From the NCBI RefSeq assembly GCF_009469695.1, contig NZ_SSSR01000005.1:1-64000 (forward strand): a stretch of 64,000 nt of DNA, read 5' to 3'. Made by a program: the position numbers and the translations under genes. This document shows, one piece after another, positions 8,971 to 19,406 of this stretch; the first letter of the stretch is position 1, and every line of letters starts with the position of its first letter. Under the pieces are notes generated by a model. It was not told the DNA's origin and made no database searches. It was given only the letters and a program-made list of their open reading frames with translations. Source of the DNA: Propionivibrio limicola. GTDB taxonomy: Bacteria; Pseudomonadota; Gammaproteobacteria; Burkholderiales; Rhodocyclaceae.

Positions 8971-9741
8971 CTATTTGATGGAGCGGAGCATCTCCTGCAA
9001 ATAGATGACCGGAATCGCAAAGCTGATTCCCGACGGCTGGCTCAGTGCGGCTTCCTTCGTCCCCTTGACGAACACCATATTGATGATGCCGACCACCTCG
9101 CCATTCTCCTGATCGAGAAGCGGCCCGCCGCTATTTCCTGGATAGGCGGTCCCGTCCAGCTGATAAACATCGAATGATCCGGTTTTAAGCCGGCTCACCA
9201 CTCGCTCGTTCAGTTGCCGTGCATTCGCGCTGGGCATCACGATCGGCGTAATGGCCGAAATGATGCCGCGATGCGTAACTGGCGATGCTCCCAGTACCGT
9301 TCCGATGGGAAAACCGATAAACACGACCGCCTGCCCCTCTCTGACGACAGCTTTTTCTTGAAGCCGGAGGGCTGGCAGCGGAGGTCCCTCGATACGCAGC
9401 AGCGCGATATCGTGCTGTTTGTCGATAGCCACCATTCGGGCCTGTCGCAACTGCGTGCCCCTGTTGCTCACCGGCACATGAATGGCCACTACTTCGCCGT
9501 CCTGTTCGTCTGTCGCCTCCGGCACAACGTGGGCGTTGGTCGCAATCAACGATCCGTTGCCAACGACAAATCCCGCCCCCCGCAATACGAATGGCGGACT
9601 CCGCATCTTCGCCAACGTACCAACCGCCACAATCGACGGCTTGACCTGTTGAATCAGTTCCGGCAACGCCGCAAACGCGGCTCCGGTCGCCAAGCAAAGG
9701 CAGAACAAAATAGCCAGAAATTCAAGACGTCGTTGAAACAT
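8971..9741 (-). CDS. trypsin-like serine protease, no PDZ domain
   Basis: 256 residues from the ATG at 9741, chosen for AGGAG 7 bases upstream. Residues about 1-26 are a signal peptide or anchor (LAILFCLCLATGAAFAALPE). The protease domain has the catalytic triad of the DegP/HtrA clan: His in LIATNAHVV, Asp in KQHDIALLRI, Ser in YPGNSGGPLLDQ. No PDZ domain follows, unlike DegP or DegS, so it is a minimal S1C periplasmic protease. It overlaps the transglycosylase gene by 20 bases and ends the large exopolysaccharide/PEP-CTERM operon, suggesting a role in envelope quality control or processing there; that role is inference. Confidence 0.88.
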   Translation of the reverse strand: MFQRRLEFLAILFCLCLATGAAFAALPELIQQVKPSIVAVGTLAKMRSPPFVLRGAGFVVGNGSLIATNAHVVPEATDEQDGEVVAIHVPVSNRGTQLRQARMVAIDKQHDIALLRIEGPPLPALRLQEKAVVREGQAVVFIGFPIGTVLGASPVTHRGIISAITPIVMPSANARQLNERVVSRLKTGSFDVYQLDGTAYPGNSGGPLLDQENGEVVGIINMVFVKGTKEAALSQPSGISFAIPVIYLQEMLRSIK

Positions 9742-10678
9742 TTCGCACTCCTGGAATGCCCGGCCGCACCTTCTTCGTGTTGCGGATACTTGGCAATTCG
9801 GGCGACGGGGGGGTGACCTCGGGATCAAAGGGATGCTCGTTCCGTTTGAAGAGATCGAGAATCCTGCGAACGTAGCTCTGCGTCTCCGCATACGGCGGGA
9901 TACCGCGATAACGGTTAACGGCTCCCTCCCCAGCGTTATACGCCGCCGCCACAAGCGCAACATCGCCTTCAAAGTAGGCCAGCAACCACCGCAGATACGA
10001 CAGCCCGCCGCGAATATTCTGTTCTGGGTCGAAGGGCTTCCTGACGTTGAAGCGTACAGAGGTATCGGGTATGAGCTGCATCAACCCTTGGGCATTCTTG
10101 GGCGACACAGCCGTTGGATTGAAATTGGATTCGGCACGGATGACAGCCATGACCAAGCGCGGACTGACGCCATATTCCGGCGATAGATCGCGGACGAGCG
10201 ACTGAATCTTCTGTTGCAAGGGATTGTCCGGCGGAATCATCACATCACTTTCGCGATCATCGAGAACCGGATTCATGCATTCGGGCACCGGTGCCACCTT
10301 TTCGCCGACAAACCGCAGCATTTTCCGGGAAGGTTCATGGCCTTGATCAGCGGCCAGCTTGAAGAAATAAGCCGCCAGTTCGTCGCTACGCGGCAGGCCA
10401 CGGCCATTGGCGTACATCCAGCCCAGACTGTACTGCGCCTCCGGATCCCCATGACGAGCCCCGTCGCAATAGAGCTTTGCGGCGTGTAACGGGTCCTTGC
10501 GAACGCCCTCGCCATGTTCGTAAGCACGCGCTTCGTTTCTCAAGGCGGCCAGATCGCTCGCGCTCGGCGCATTCGCTTCCGCAGCTGACACGAAATTTGT
10601 CACGAACATGGAACACAGGAAGAACGCGGCACGGATGCAAGGCTTTCGGCCCTTCGGATGCTTGTTTGCGGAGTTCAT
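9722..10678 (-). CDS. lytic transglycosylase with Sel1 repeats
   Basis: 318 residues. Residues about 1-33 form a signal peptide ([20 protein letters not shown]). Two Sel1-type repeats follow at about 45-120 ([40 protein letters not shown]). The SLT domain at about 165-290 has the catalytic Glu in [20 protein letters not shown], the LMQLIPDT motif and [13 protein letters not shown]. It cuts peptidoglycan with a 1,6-anhydro product. In this operon it may open the wall for polysaccharide or PEP-CTERM export. Its start overlaps the epimerase stop as ATGA, so translation is coupled. Confidence 0.9.
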   Translation of the reverse strand: MNSANKHPKGRKPCIRAAFFLCSMFVTNFVSAAEANAPSASDLAALRNEARAYEHGEGVRKDPLHAAKLYCDGARHGDPEAQYSLGWMYANGRGLPRSDELAAYFFKLAADQGHEPSRKMLRFVGEKVAPVPECMNPVLDDRESDVMIPPDNPLQQKIQSLVRDLSPEYGVSPRLVMAVIRAESNFNPTAVSPKNAQGLMQLIPDTSVRFNVRKPFDPEQNIRGGLSYLRWLLAYFEGDVALVAAAYNAGEGAVNRYRGIPPYAETQSYVRRILDLFKRNEHPFDPEVTPPSPELPSIRNTKKVRPGIPGVRNVSTTS

Positions 10679-11739
10679 CCTACCCTCCTATCCTCGCCGC
10701 CCAGACCGGAAAATCGGGCGATGTACCACGGCATGGCGATACGAATCCCCTCCTCGATGCGATGCGTCGGTTCATATCCAAGCAGGCGACGCGCCTTCGA
10801 TATGTCGGCCTGTGAATGGCGAACGTCCCCGGCCCGGAAGTCACGATAGTCTGGTTGCGACGGCGGTAAATCCGTCCGCAACGCACACAATGCGTCTTGC
10901 AGCAATTCGTAGAGCTGGTTCAACGACGTCCGGTCGTTGAACGCCACGTTGTACACCTGATTGACGGCCTCCGGCGGGACAACCGTGGCGGCCAGCAGAT
11001 TCGCCTGCACGACATTGGCGATAAAGCAGAAATCGCGACTCGTTTCCCCATCGCCATTGATAAAGACGTCTTCCCCCAGCAGCATCGCCCTGACCCAGCG
11101 CGGGATCACTGCCGCATACGCCCCCTCCGGGTCCTGGCGCGGGCCGAACACGTTGAAATAGCGCAAGCCGATGGATTGGAGCCCGTAACATCGGCCGAAC
11201 ACATCCGCGTACAGCTCGTTGACCAGTTTGGTCACAGCATAGGGAGACAAAGGGTGACCGATGTGGTCTTCCATTTTCGGCAAGCCGGGATGGTCACCGT
11301 AAGTTGAACTGGACGCGGCATAGACGAAGCGCGACACCTTGGCATCGCGTGCCGCCACCAGCATATTCAGGAAGCCGTCGACGTTCGAGGCATTTGTCGA
11401 TACCGGGTCGGCCAGCGAGCGCGGCACCGACCCGAGCGCCGCCTGGTGCAGCACGTAATCAACCCCTTCGCACGCCTGCCGACAGCTCTCGCCATCCCGG
11501 ATATCGGCTTCAAAAAAACGGAATCGCTGCCATTGAACCGGCGAGACGAGCGACTGAACCTCGTCAAGGTTGCGGCGATAACCGGTGGAGAAGTTGTCCA
11601 GCCCGAGCACCTGCTGATCCAGCCGAAGCAGCGCTTCGATCAAATGGGAGCCGATGAAGCCGGCGCACCCCGTCACCAACCAGCGAGCGGGTTGAGCCGG
11701 CAAGCGCTGCGTCAGTTGTTCAAAGGCGGAATTATTCAT
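10675..11739 (-). CDS. UDP-N-acetylglucosamine 4-epimerase-like (TviC/WbpP)
   Basis: 354 residues from the ATG at 11739. Extended short-chain dehydrogenase with the NAD site [20 protein letters not shown] near the N-terminus, the Ser/Tyr/Lys active site ([11 protein letters not shown] and YAVTKLVNE) and the substrate segment [20 protein letters not shown] typical of TviC, WbpP and Gne. It should interconvert UDP-GlcNAc and UDP-GalNAc or the matching uronic acids for polysaccharide synthesis. Start and stop both overlap neighbours as ATGA (tviB-like gene before, transglycosylase after). Confidence 0.88.
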   Translation of the reverse strand: MNNSAFEQLTQRLPAQPARWLVTGCAGFIGSHLIEALLRLDQQVLGLDNFSTGYRRNLDEVQSLVSPVQWQRFRFFEADIRDGESCRQACEGVDYVLHQAALGSVPRSLADPVSTNASNVDGFLNMLVAARDAKVSRFVYAASSSTYGDHPGLPKMEDHIGHPLSPYAVTKLVNELYADVFGRCYGLQSIGLRYFNVFGPRQDPEGAYAAVIPRWVRAMLLGEDVFINGDGETSRDFCFIANVVQANLLAATVVPPEAVNQVYNVAFNDRTSLNQLYELLQDALCALRTDLPPSQPDYRDFRAGDVRHSQADISKARRLLGYEPTHRIEEGIRIAMPWYIARFSGLGGEDRRVG

Positions 11740-13016
11740 AGACGCCACACCGTTATCCCATGCGAAGTCAATTCGGCCGCATCGAAGAGGCATTTCACGT
11801 CGGCCATCACGCCGTCTGTTTCCAGCTTATCGACGTAGTCCTGCACCGGGCGCTCCTTGAACTGTCGGTGCGCGACGGCCGCGATAATCGCGGCGGATTT
11901 CGGCAAATCCTCCCATGCCGTCAGTTCGACGCCGTATTCGTGCCATGCCTCCTGCGCATCGGCCACCGGTTCATGGACGTAGACCTCCACCCCATAGGCG
12001 CGCAACTCATGAATCACGTCGATCACCCGCGAATTGCGCAAATCCGGGCAGTTCTCCTTGAACGTCAGACCGAGCACGATGACGCGGGCGCCCTTGACCT
12101 TCCAGCCGTTCAGCACGAGTTTTTTGACCGTCTGCTCGACGATGAACTTCCCCATGCCGTCGTTGATGCGGCGACCGGCCAGAATCACGTCGGGGTGATA
12201 GCCGAGGATCTCCGCCTTGTACGTCAGATAGTAGGGATCGACGCCGATGCAGTGCCCACCGACGAGTCCGGGCCGGAACGGCAGGAAGTTCCACTTCGTC
12301 GCGGCGGCTTTCAGAACCTCAAGCGTATCGATGCCGATGCGGTCGAAGATGATGGCCAACTCGTTCATCAAGGCAATATTGAGGTCGCGCTGGGTGTTCT
12401 CGATCACCTTCGCCGCCTCGGCGACCTTGATGCTGGACGCGGCATACACCCCGGCCGTAATTACACTGGCGTACATTTCCCGCACCAAGTCGAGCGTCGC
12501 CGGCGTATCGCCCGACACGACCTTGACGATCCGGGTCAACGTGCGCTCCTTGTCGGCCGGATTGATGCGCTCGGGCGAGTAGCCGACAAAAAAGTCATTT
12601 TTCCACTTCAGCCCCGAGTGCTTTTCGATGATCGGGATGCAGATTTCTTCGGTCGCGCCCGGATAAACCGTTGATTCATAAACGACCGTCGCCCCGCGCT
12701 TGATGTACTTGCCGACCGACTCGGACGAGGTGAGCAACGGCCGGAAATCCGGCTGGTGGGCGCGATCGACCGGCGTCGGGACGGCGACGATGATGAAATC
12801 CGCTTCCGCCAACACGACCGGATCGCAACCGACCTGCAGATGCACGGCAGCGCGAAAGTCTTCGCTGCTCACTTCGCCGGTCGGGTCGAAATATCTCTTG
12901 AAGTTGGCAACCTTCTCGGCCGAAAGGTCAAAACCCAGCGTCCGGTATTTCTTGCCGAACTCAACGGCCAGCGGCAACCCGACGTACCCCAGTCCAACAA
13001 CAGCTACAGTCGTCAT
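11736..13016 (-). CDS. tviB: UDP-N-acetyl-hexosamine 6-dehydrogenase (TviB/VipA type)
   Basis: 426 residues from the ATG at 13016 (AGGAGG upstream). Nucleotide sugar dehydrogenase with the Rossmann motif [20 protein letters not shown], the central helix with the invariant Lys ([20 protein letters not shown]), the catalytic Cys in [20 protein letters not shown] and the C-terminal UDP-binding domain ([14 protein letters not shown]). It oxidises UDP-GlcNAc or UDP-GalNAc to the uronic acid. Pairing with the TviC-like epimerase mirrors Vi-antigen synthesis and recurs in exosortase-linked exopolysaccharide loci. Confidence 0.92.
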   Translation of the reverse strand: MTTVAVVGLGYVGLPLAVEFGKKYRTLGFDLSAEKVANFKRYFDPTGEVSSEDFRAAVHLQVGCDPVVLAEADFIIVAVPTPVDRAHQPDFRPLLTSSESVGKYIKRGATVVYESTVYPGATEEICIPIIEKHSGLKWKNDFFVGYSPERINPADKERTLTRIVKVVSGDTPATLDLVREMYASVITAGVYAASSIKVAEAAKVIENTQRDLNIALMNELAIIFDRIGIDTLEVLKAAATKWNFLPFRPGLVGGHCIGVDPYYLTYKAEILGYHPDVILAGRRINDGMGKFIVEQTVKKLVLNGWKVKGARVIVLGLTFKENCPDLRNSRVIDVIHELRAYGVEVYVHEPVADAQEAWHEYGVELTAWEDLPKSAAIIAAVAHRQFKERPVQDYVDKLETDGVMADVKCLFDAAELTSHGITVWRL

Positions 13017-13054
13017 GTCCCCCTCCTTCAATGCGCCTGAACGCCGGACGGTGC

Positions 13055-15838
13055 TTACAACCCTTTCAGCAGTTGCCCGACTTCGGCCTGCGCAGCGAAC
13101 TTGTCGCCGAGCTTGGCCAGTTCGTCAAGTTCCTTTCTTGCTTCTTCCTTCTTGCCGCTCTTGATCAGCGCCTTCGCCAGATTCAGGCGAATCGCCGCGT
13201 TATTCGGCGCGAGGCCAGACGCCTTTTTCAGCAGGTCGAGTCCCCGCCCGGTTTCCCCATTGGCGACAAGGTACGCCCCAAGCGTATCGAGAATGTTCGG
13301 GTTGTCCGGCATGAGCTTGTACGCCCGCTCCGCGTATTCAATCCCTTTCGGATCCTTGAGCTGCAGCGACACCCAGGCAAGATTGTTGAGGACCGCCGGA
13401 TTGTTCGGCTGCGCCGCGACCATTGCCTGGAAATGCTTGCTCGCGTTGATGAAATCCTTGCGCGCCATGGCGGACTCCGCTAGATACGCTCTGAACTGGA
13501 GGTCGCGCGGATGATCCTTTGTCCAGCCATCAGCAAACTTTTCCGCTTCGGCCGCATTGCCTGCATTCCCGCCCGCCATCAAGGCCGCGTGAAGTTTGAT
13601 CGCGACCGCCACCTCGGCCCGTTGCCCGAGCCCTTTGCGATACGAGGCGGTCGCATCCGGCCAGGCCTTCTTCAGCGCATGCAGGTCGCCTTCCAGCACA
13701 TAACCGACAGCTTCCTTCGGGCGCTGCTTCTGCACTTCCCGGGCACGCGCCAACGCTTCATTGGTCCGTCCGGCGTCAAAATCGAGCATGATGATGCCGC
13801 GCTGCGCCGGAACGTAATCCGGTTTGACCGTCAGCGCCTTCTTCAGGCTCTGCATGGCGGCATCCTTGTTCTTTTGCAGCAGGTAGACCTCGGCCATCTT
13901 GACGTGCGGCTGCGCGGCATTTGGCATCAGAGCGGCCAGCTTTCCGTAATGCACCAGGGCCAGGTCGTAATCGCCGGCCGCTTGCTGGGCGCGGCCTGCC
14001 GCATCCAGTATTTCCGGCCGCTCGGGCAGAGTGGCAAGCGCCTGTTGGGCAGCCGCGACAGCTTTTTTGGTGTCCTTGGCGCTCAGGTAGAGTCCGATCA
14101 GTGCGACATGAGGCACCGGCTCCGTCGGGTTGGCGGTAATCGCCTTGCTGATCAGGCCGGCCACCTCGTCGGTCTTGCCGCCTTCCCGCATCTTCAGCTC
14201 CGCCAAAGCGAGCAAGGCTTGGGCATTTTTCGGATCCTTCGCCAACACGCCTTCAAAGCGCTTTTTCGCTTCTTCGGGCTTCTTGTCGCGCAGATCAAAC
14301 CGGGCCAGATTTGCCGCGGCCGGATAGTAGGCGGGATTCTTGACCAGCGCCTGTTCGAAGCTCTTGCGGGCGCCGGCCACGTCGTCTTTTCCTAGCAACG
14401 CGGTGGCCCGGAGGCTGTGCGGCAACGGACTGTCGGGCTGTTTTTTCTCCAAGTTCGCAATCGACTTGAGCGCCTGATCGAATTTGCGTTGCTTCAGTTG
14501 CGAAGCAATCAGCGCCATGTCGGCCGCGATACCGGAATCTCCGGCGGCGATCTGCTCCAGTTCCCGATAAGCCGTCTCGGTTTCGCCTTTGGCGAGATGC
14601 GACAGCGCGACCGAGGTCCGTTTCGTCTTGTTTTCCGGGTCGAGCCGGGCCGCCTTCTCAAAATAGCCGCTGGCCTTCTCGGCTTCGCCGTTCTGCATGA
14701 ACACATCGCCGGCCAGCGCCAGCATGTCCGAATTGTTTTCGATCTTGTCGAGGACGGGCCGAAGAACACCGAGCGCCTTGTCCGGCTGATTGCTCCGCAG
14801 GTAAGTCGCAATCAGAATCCGCCGCGCCATGCCGAGTTCCGGCGTCTTGGGCAGAGCCGACAACAGATACGTCTCGGCAGTCACATATGACTTCAGTTCG
14901 AATTCGATGGCGCCTGCCAACTGGATGCCAAGCGGGCTGTCGGGAACAATCTTCAGATGCTGTTGAATGTTCTCCTTGGCGACCTCGTAATTCTTTTGTT
15001 GATAGGCCAGCGATGCATTCAGGTAAGTCGTCTGCGGGTGTCCCGGAGCGACCCTGTTCATCTCTTCCAACTGTTTGCCGGCCGCCTCAAGATTGCGCGA
15101 CTCCATGTGGACGGCAACGATCGCCGACAGCGCTGGGAAATAGTCGGGCTTGGCCTCAAGCGCTTTCCGGTAGGCATTGATCGCGTCCGCCTCCTTGCCC
15201 TGCGCGTTGAGGATGTCCCCTTTCAACTGCCAGGCTTCGTGAAGCCTGGGCACCTTGGCCAGCACCGCGTCGACCATGGCCAGTGCTTCCGGCAGATCGC
15301 GGCTGGCGGCCTTGAGCTTCGCCTGGCCGACGATAGCCGGGCCATAATCCGGCACAGCTTTCAAAGCCGCCTCGAAGGCGGCCTTCGCTGCATCGCCTTT
15401 GCCTTGAGCGAGATAGGCTTGGCCGACGACCGTCTGCAATTCGGCATTGCCTTCCGGCGCGGTCAGCACAACGCTGGCGTAACTGTCGGTGACTTTTTGC
15501 GCCTGCCCCAGCATCAATTGCGTCCGCGCCACGAGCGGAGTGAGTTGATCAGCCGGATAGTTGAGGTCGGCGGCCTTGCGCAGTTCGACCTCGGCCGCCG
15601 TCGGGTTGCCGCTCTCCAACAGGGTTTTGCCGAGCAGGAAGCGGGCCTCCGGCAGATTCGGGTCCGACTGCAGGGCATTTTTCAACTGGATGACCGCCGC
15701 CTTGTGATCGCTCTTGGCCATGTAGTCCTTGGCCGAAGCCAGCATCGCTTCTGGCTTTTCGCCACTGCACGCAAACAGAAAAAGGCTGGATAGCAACGCT
15801 GACAGAACCATCCGCGGCTTCGATTGTGGGGTCGTCAT
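13055..15838 (-). CDS. prsT: PEP-CTERM system TPR lipoprotein PrsT
   Basis: 927 residues. A lipoprotein signal with the lipobox LFAC lies at about 20-24, so the protein is anchored to a membrane from the periplasmic side. The rest is a long run of about 20 TPR units (for example DHKAAVIQLKNALQSDPNLP, and KEAVGYVLEGDLHALKKAWP). Length and layout match the TPR protein family tied to the XrtA exosortase (PrsT). Known association: found only in genomes with PEP-CTERM sorting and exopolysaccharide loci, thought to scaffold export. It sits between prsR and the sugar nucleotide genes. GAGGGA precedes the start. Confidence 0.9.
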   Translation of the reverse strand: MTTPQSKPRMVLSALLSSLFLFACSGEKPEAMLASAKDYMAKSDHKAAVIQLKNALQSDPNLPEARFLLGKTLLESGNPTAAEVELRKAADLNYPADQLTPLVARTQLMLGQAQKVTDSYASVVLTAPEGNAELQTVVGQAYLAQGKGDAAKAAFEAALKAVPDYGPAIVGQAKLKAASRDLPEALAMVDAVLAKVPRLHEAWQLKGDILNAQGKEADAINAYRKALEAKPDYFPALSAIVAVHMESRNLEAAGKQLEEMNRVAPGHPQTTYLNASLAYQQKNYEVAKENIQQHLKIVPDSPLGIQLAGAIEFELKSYVTAETYLLSALPKTPELGMARRILIATYLRSNQPDKALGVLRPVLDKIENNSDMLALAGDVFMQNGEAEKASGYFEKAARLDPENKTKRTSVALSHLAKGETETAYRELEQIAAGDSGIAADMALIASQLKQRKFDQALKSIANLEKKQPDSPLPHSLRATALLGKDDVAGARKSFEQALVKNPAYYPAAANLARFDLRDKKPEEAKKRFEGVLAKDPKNAQALLALAELKMREGGKTDEVAGLISKAITANPTEPVPHVALIGLYLSAKDTKKAVAAAQQALATLPERPEILDAAGRAQQAAGDYDLALVHYGKLAALMPNAAQPHVKMAEVYLLQKNKDAAMQSLKKALTVKPDYVPAQRGIIMLDFDAGRTNEALARAREVQKQRPKEAVGYVLEGDLHALKKAWPDATASYRKGLGQRAEVAVAIKLHAALMAGGNAGNAAEAEKFADGWTKDHPRDLQFRAYLAESAMARKDFINASKHFQAMVAAQPNNPAVLNNLAWVSLQLKDPKGIEYAERAYKLMPDNPNILDTLGAYLVANGETGRGLDLLKKASGLAPNNAAIRLNLAKALIKSGKKEEARKELDELAKLGDKFAAQAEVGQLLKGL

Positions 15839-15885
15839 GTGAATCCCTCGCTGAAAAGTTGGGCTCCGGAATTTCCGTTATCCGC

Positions 15886-17244
15886 CTATTTGATCCCGAA
15901 GCGGTGCATCAGGTCGTAAAGCGTCGGCCGGCTGATGCCAAGAATTTCCGCTGCCTTGAGGATGTTGCCGTCGGCCCGTCCCAACGCGCTGATGACCGCT
16001 CTTTTTTCGGCGTCCTCGCGTGATTGCCGCAAATCGATCCGTGATTCCTCTTTCGCATCGGGAAGAGTCAAGCCAATGTCGTCGCGCGTGATTTGATTCC
16101 CATCGGCCATGATGACCGCGCGCTTGATGCAGTTTTCCAGCTCCCGCACATTGCCCGGCCACGGGTACGCCTCGACGGCCCGCAACGCATCCTCGCGCAA
16201 GGTCATCGCTCCGCGCTTTTGTTCCTCGGCAAAGCGTCTGACGAACGCATGCGCCAGCAGCGCCGCATCGCCGGGTCGCGCCCGCAACGGCGGCAAGGTG
16301 ACGGTAATCTCGGCCAGGCGGTAGTAAAGATCCTCGCGGAATTGCCCCTGGCGGATAAGCGCCTTCAAATCCTGATGCGTCGCGCAGACGATGCGTACAT
16401 CGACGTCAATTTCCTGACGGCCGCCAATTCGCTCGATCGTTCGCTCCTGCAGGAAACGCAACAGTTTGGCCTGCAAGGAATGCGGCAAATCGCCGATTTC
16501 GTCGAGCATCAGCGTGCCGCGATTGGCCGTTTCGATCTTGCCCGGCGTGGTTTTGACGGCTCCGGTGAACGCACCTTTTTCATAACCGAACAGTTCGCTT
16601 TCGAGAAGATTTTCCGGAATCGCCGCGCAATTGATGGCAACGAAACGTTCTTTCCGACGCCCTGATGCCGTGTGAATCCCGCGCGCGATCAGTTCCTTGC
16701 CGGTGCCGCTTTCGCCGAGAACGAGGATGGTCGCATCGCTTCCGGCAACCTTCTCGGCCATCCGGCAGGTGCGCAGCATTTCCGGATCGCGGGTCAGCAA
16801 ACCGGAAAAAACATCCGGCTGCTGCATCAACTGCAGCCGCTTGTTCTCCTGCTGAAGATCGAAGAGCGAATAGGCGCGGGCAATCATCAACGCCAGCATG
16901 TCGATTTCAAAGGGCTTGGCGAAAAAGTCATAGGCGCCGAGCGCCACCGCCCGCAGTGCATTGCTGCGATCGTTCTGGCCGGTCAGGACGATGATTTTGG
17001 TGTCGGGTTCGATCGCCAGAATTTCCTCGATCAACCGGAAGCCTTCCGAAACCGAATCGGGGTCGGGCGGCAGACCGAGGTCCATGGTGACAACGGGCGG
17101 TTGGTAGCGGCGCACCATCGCCAGCGCACTCTCGCGGTCATCGGCCGTCAGCGCTTCGTATTGGTCAAACGCCCAGCGCAGCTGCTTTTGCAGCGCCGGA
17201 TCGTCTTCCACAATCAACAAAGGTCGCAGTCTTTCCGAACTCAT
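15886..17244 (-). CDS. prsR: PEP-CTERM sigma-54 response regulator PrsR
   Basis: 452 residues. The receiver domain is at about 1-130 with the phospho-acceptor Asp in VVTMDLGLPPDPDS. The AAA+ sigma-54 interaction domain at about 145-380 shows Walker A GESGTGKELIARG, the GAFTGA loop and MLDEIGDLP. The Fis-type helix-turn-helix at the end is ILKAAEILGISRPTLYDLMH. Its start overlaps the prsK stop as ATGA. PrsR activates sigma-54 promoters of PEP-CTERM and exopolysaccharide genes; no clear -24/-12 site was found in the short gaps of this operon. Confidence 0.94.
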   Translation of the reverse strand: MSSERLRPLLIVEDDPALQKQLRWAFDQYEALTADDRESALAMVRRYQPPVVTMDLGLPPDPDSVSEGFRLIEEILAIEPDTKIIVLTGQNDRSNALRAVALGAYDFFAKPFEIDMLALMIARAYSLFDLQQENKRLQLMQQPDVFSGLLTRDPEMLRTCRMAEKVAGSDATILVLGESGTGKELIARGIHTASGRRKERFVAINCAAIPENLLESELFGYEKGAFTGAVKTTPGKIETANRGTLMLDEIGDLPHSLQAKLLRFLQERTIERIGGRQEIDVDVRIVCATHQDLKALIRQGQFREDLYYRLAEITVTLPPLRARPGDAALLAHAFVRRFAEEQKRGAMTLREDALRAVEAYPWPGNVRELENCIKRAVIMADGNQITRDDIGLTLPDAKEESRIDLRQSREDAEKRAVISALGRADGNILKAAEILGISRPTLYDLMHRFGIK

Positions 17245-19358
17245 TGCCGCTCTCCCTCGCTCCGCGCGTCTGAATTCATTTCAGTTCCTTTATCGACATA
17301 AGGCAACCACAATGTGACACGCGTTCCGGCGTCGACCTCACTTTCGACCGTTACTTTGCCGCCGATTTCCTGAATGTACTGAAAACTCTCGTAGGCGCCG
17401 ATGCCCATGCCGGAGGCTTTCGTCGTCTGAAACGGCTTGAACAGCCGCTCGCGGATGAATTCGGGGCTCATGCCGTGCCCCGTGTCGCCGACCTCGACCA
17501 CGGCAAATTCCGGCTGCCGCTGCAGACTGACCCACACACGCCCGCCGTGTTCCGTCGCATCCAGTGCGTTCTGCACAACGTGGCCGATAACGCGCTCCAC
17601 CCTGTCCTCGTGCCCCTTGGCAACGACCTTGCCGTCACACAGCCGGGTTTCAACGACGCGCCCCTGCCCCGCCCTGGCGCTCTGGATACGCCGGATGGCG
17701 TCGCCAAGATCGACGCCGCGCGGACCTTCGATCGGCGTCGCCCCTTCGCGCAGTTGCATCATCAATTGGCGCATGCGATCCACCGAGTGCTCAACGGTCA
17801 TCAGCATGTCCTTCTGGAACTCCGGGTTGTCACGATGGCGTTCCGCATTCTTCAGCATCAACGAAAGTTGCGCGACGATGTTTTTCAGATCATGGACGAC
17901 AAACGCGGACATCCGGTTGAAGGCGTCGAACTTCCTCGCTTCGAGCAGCGCCTCGGTCGCCTGCATCTGGCCGAGGAAGGCGCCGGCCTGGCGTCCCGCC
18001 GTCTTGAGCAGGTCTATGACCTCCCAATTGATGTCGAGCTGTGTCCTCGCCGTCGCCAGAATGACGAAGCCGATCATCCCGTCGCCCGACGCAAGCGGCA
18101 CCAGCAACCACGCGTTCGGAATCCGGCTCAGCCATTCCGGAAGGTGAAGGCCAGCATAGCGCCCAGGCTGTGCGCGATATTCCTCAAGGTCAATCACCCA
18201 GTTGCGCTCCGACAAGAATGTCGTCAACGAACTTGTCACCTCCTCCGTATCCATCGCTGGCGGCATGTTCCAGGCCGCTGCCTGCGCATGAAAGCGGCCC
18301 GACGGATCCTTCAACCAAAGCGCGCCGGCCGGACTTTCGACCATCTCGGCCAGTCCCTTGATCACGTGTTCGCCCATCGTCGAAAACTCGTCTTGCGACG
18401 ACAGAACGCTCGTAAAGCGCAGCCACTCATCGCGATAGTCATAGCGATAACGGAAAAAGTGCTTGCCAATGAAAACGCGCAACCTCGCCCGCACCGAGGC
18501 CGACAACGCCAGGATGCCGAGCAGCAGCAACGAAGCAAACAGCAGGGCCAACTGGAAGGCGCGCCCCCACTCCCCGCCAAAGTAACGGACGTAATAGCCG
18601 GCCGCAGCAACGAACAACAGGTAGATACCGACTGCAACCAGGCTCGCCGACTGCAGCGCGGCGCGTTGGGACAACACGACACGGTTCTTCCAGTCGTGGC
18701 TCCGCAGCGTCGACAGAACGACCAGCGGCACCACCAGCGCGTGAACGAAGCCGCGAATCGCGAACGCGTCGGCATCGATGCGGTTGAACAACAGCGCGTC
18801 GGAATACAGATAAAGATCAAACAGCACCGCGCCGCCCAGCCCGATGCACAGCGGCTTGATGTTCCAGCGGGAATCGGGAACAGCATTGCGAAAAAGTTGC
18901 TCGACGAGAAGCAGGGCAAAAACGGTGGTGCCCAGCGAGATAAGCAACACCAGCCGATGCGGCGAGAAAGGCAGCGACGGCGCAAGAGGAATCAGGAACT
19001 GCGCGAGCAAGCCAACCGCCAGCAACGCCACCGCGGTCGTCCGGAACAGGCGCAACCGGCGAGCCATCTCGCGGTCGTCCGGTGACTCCGGACCCAGCAG
19101 AATAATGAGGAAGAAATACCAGGCGCCGAAGCGCAACAGGTCGCCCAACAGATTTCCGGCCAGAAACACCGACAGCCCCGTCAGCGCATAGGCCATCCCG
19201 GCAATCCCCCAGAGGGCGCTCAGCAGCATGGCAACACAGAGGTAACGTCGACGCCGCCCCGCCTGCCAACCGGCCGCGAGGTAAAGCGCGAAAACGCCGT
19301 ACACACCGCCGGCGAGGCCGTAACTCCAAGCTGTTATCAGTTCTCTACTGGCATCCAA
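17241..19358 (-). CDS. prsK: PEP-CTERM sensor histidine kinase PrsK
   Basis: 705 residues from a TTG at 19358 with AGGGAG 8 bases upstream; the nearby ATG is out of frame. About eight to ten membrane helices fill residues 1-300 (LITAWSYGLAGGVYGVFALY onward). A GAF-like domain at about 315-470 is followed by the phospho-His in FVVHDLKNIVAQLSLML and an ATPase with NALDATEHG, GDTGHGMS and FKPFQTTKASGMGIGAYE. This HDLKN form of the H-box is typical of PrsK. It is the cognate kinase of PrsR, with which it shares a 4-base overlap. Confidence 0.93.
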   Translation of the reverse strand: MDASRELITAWSYGLAGGVYGVFALYLAAGWQAGRRRRYLCVAMLLSALWGIAGMAYALTGLSVFLAGNLLGDLLRFGAWYFFLIILLGPESPDDREMARRLRLFRTTAVALLAVGLLAQFLIPLAPSLPFSPHRLVLLISLGTTVFALLLVEQLFRNAVPDSRWNIKPLCIGLGGAVLFDLYLYSDALLFNRIDADAFAIRGFVHALVVPLVVLSTLRSHDWKNRVVLSQRAALQSASLVAVGIYLLFVAAAGYYVRYFGGEWGRAFQLALLFASLLLLGILALSASVRARLRVFIGKHFFRYRYDYRDEWLRFTSVLSSQDEFSTMGEHVIKGLAEMVESPAGALWLKDPSGRFHAQAAAWNMPPAMDTEEVTSSLTTFLSERNWVIDLEEYRAQPGRYAGLHLPEWLSRIPNAWLLVPLASGDGMIGFVILATARTQLDINWEVIDLLKTAGRQAGAFLGQMQATEALLEARKFDAFNRMSAFVVHDLKNIVAQLSLMLKNAERHRDNPEFQKDMLMTVEHSVDRMRQLMMQLREGATPIEGPRGVDLGDAIRRIQSARAGQGRVVETRLCDGKVVAKGHEDRVERVIGHVVQNALDATEHGGRVWVSLQRQPEFAVVEVGDTGHGMSPEFIRERLFKPFQTTKASGMGIGAYESFQYIQEIGGKVTVESEVDAGTRVTLWLPYVDKGTEMNSDARSEGERQ

Positions 19359-19406
19359 TCTCCGCTCTCCCTCTTGTTATGCCGGAGCGGCAAGCGTTTT
19401 AATCCT

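Noticed and set aside
17475-19085. 536-residue plus-strand frame over prsK
   Set aside because: Composition is shadow-like (very rich in Arg, His, Gln) and the opposite strand encodes a complete PrsK.
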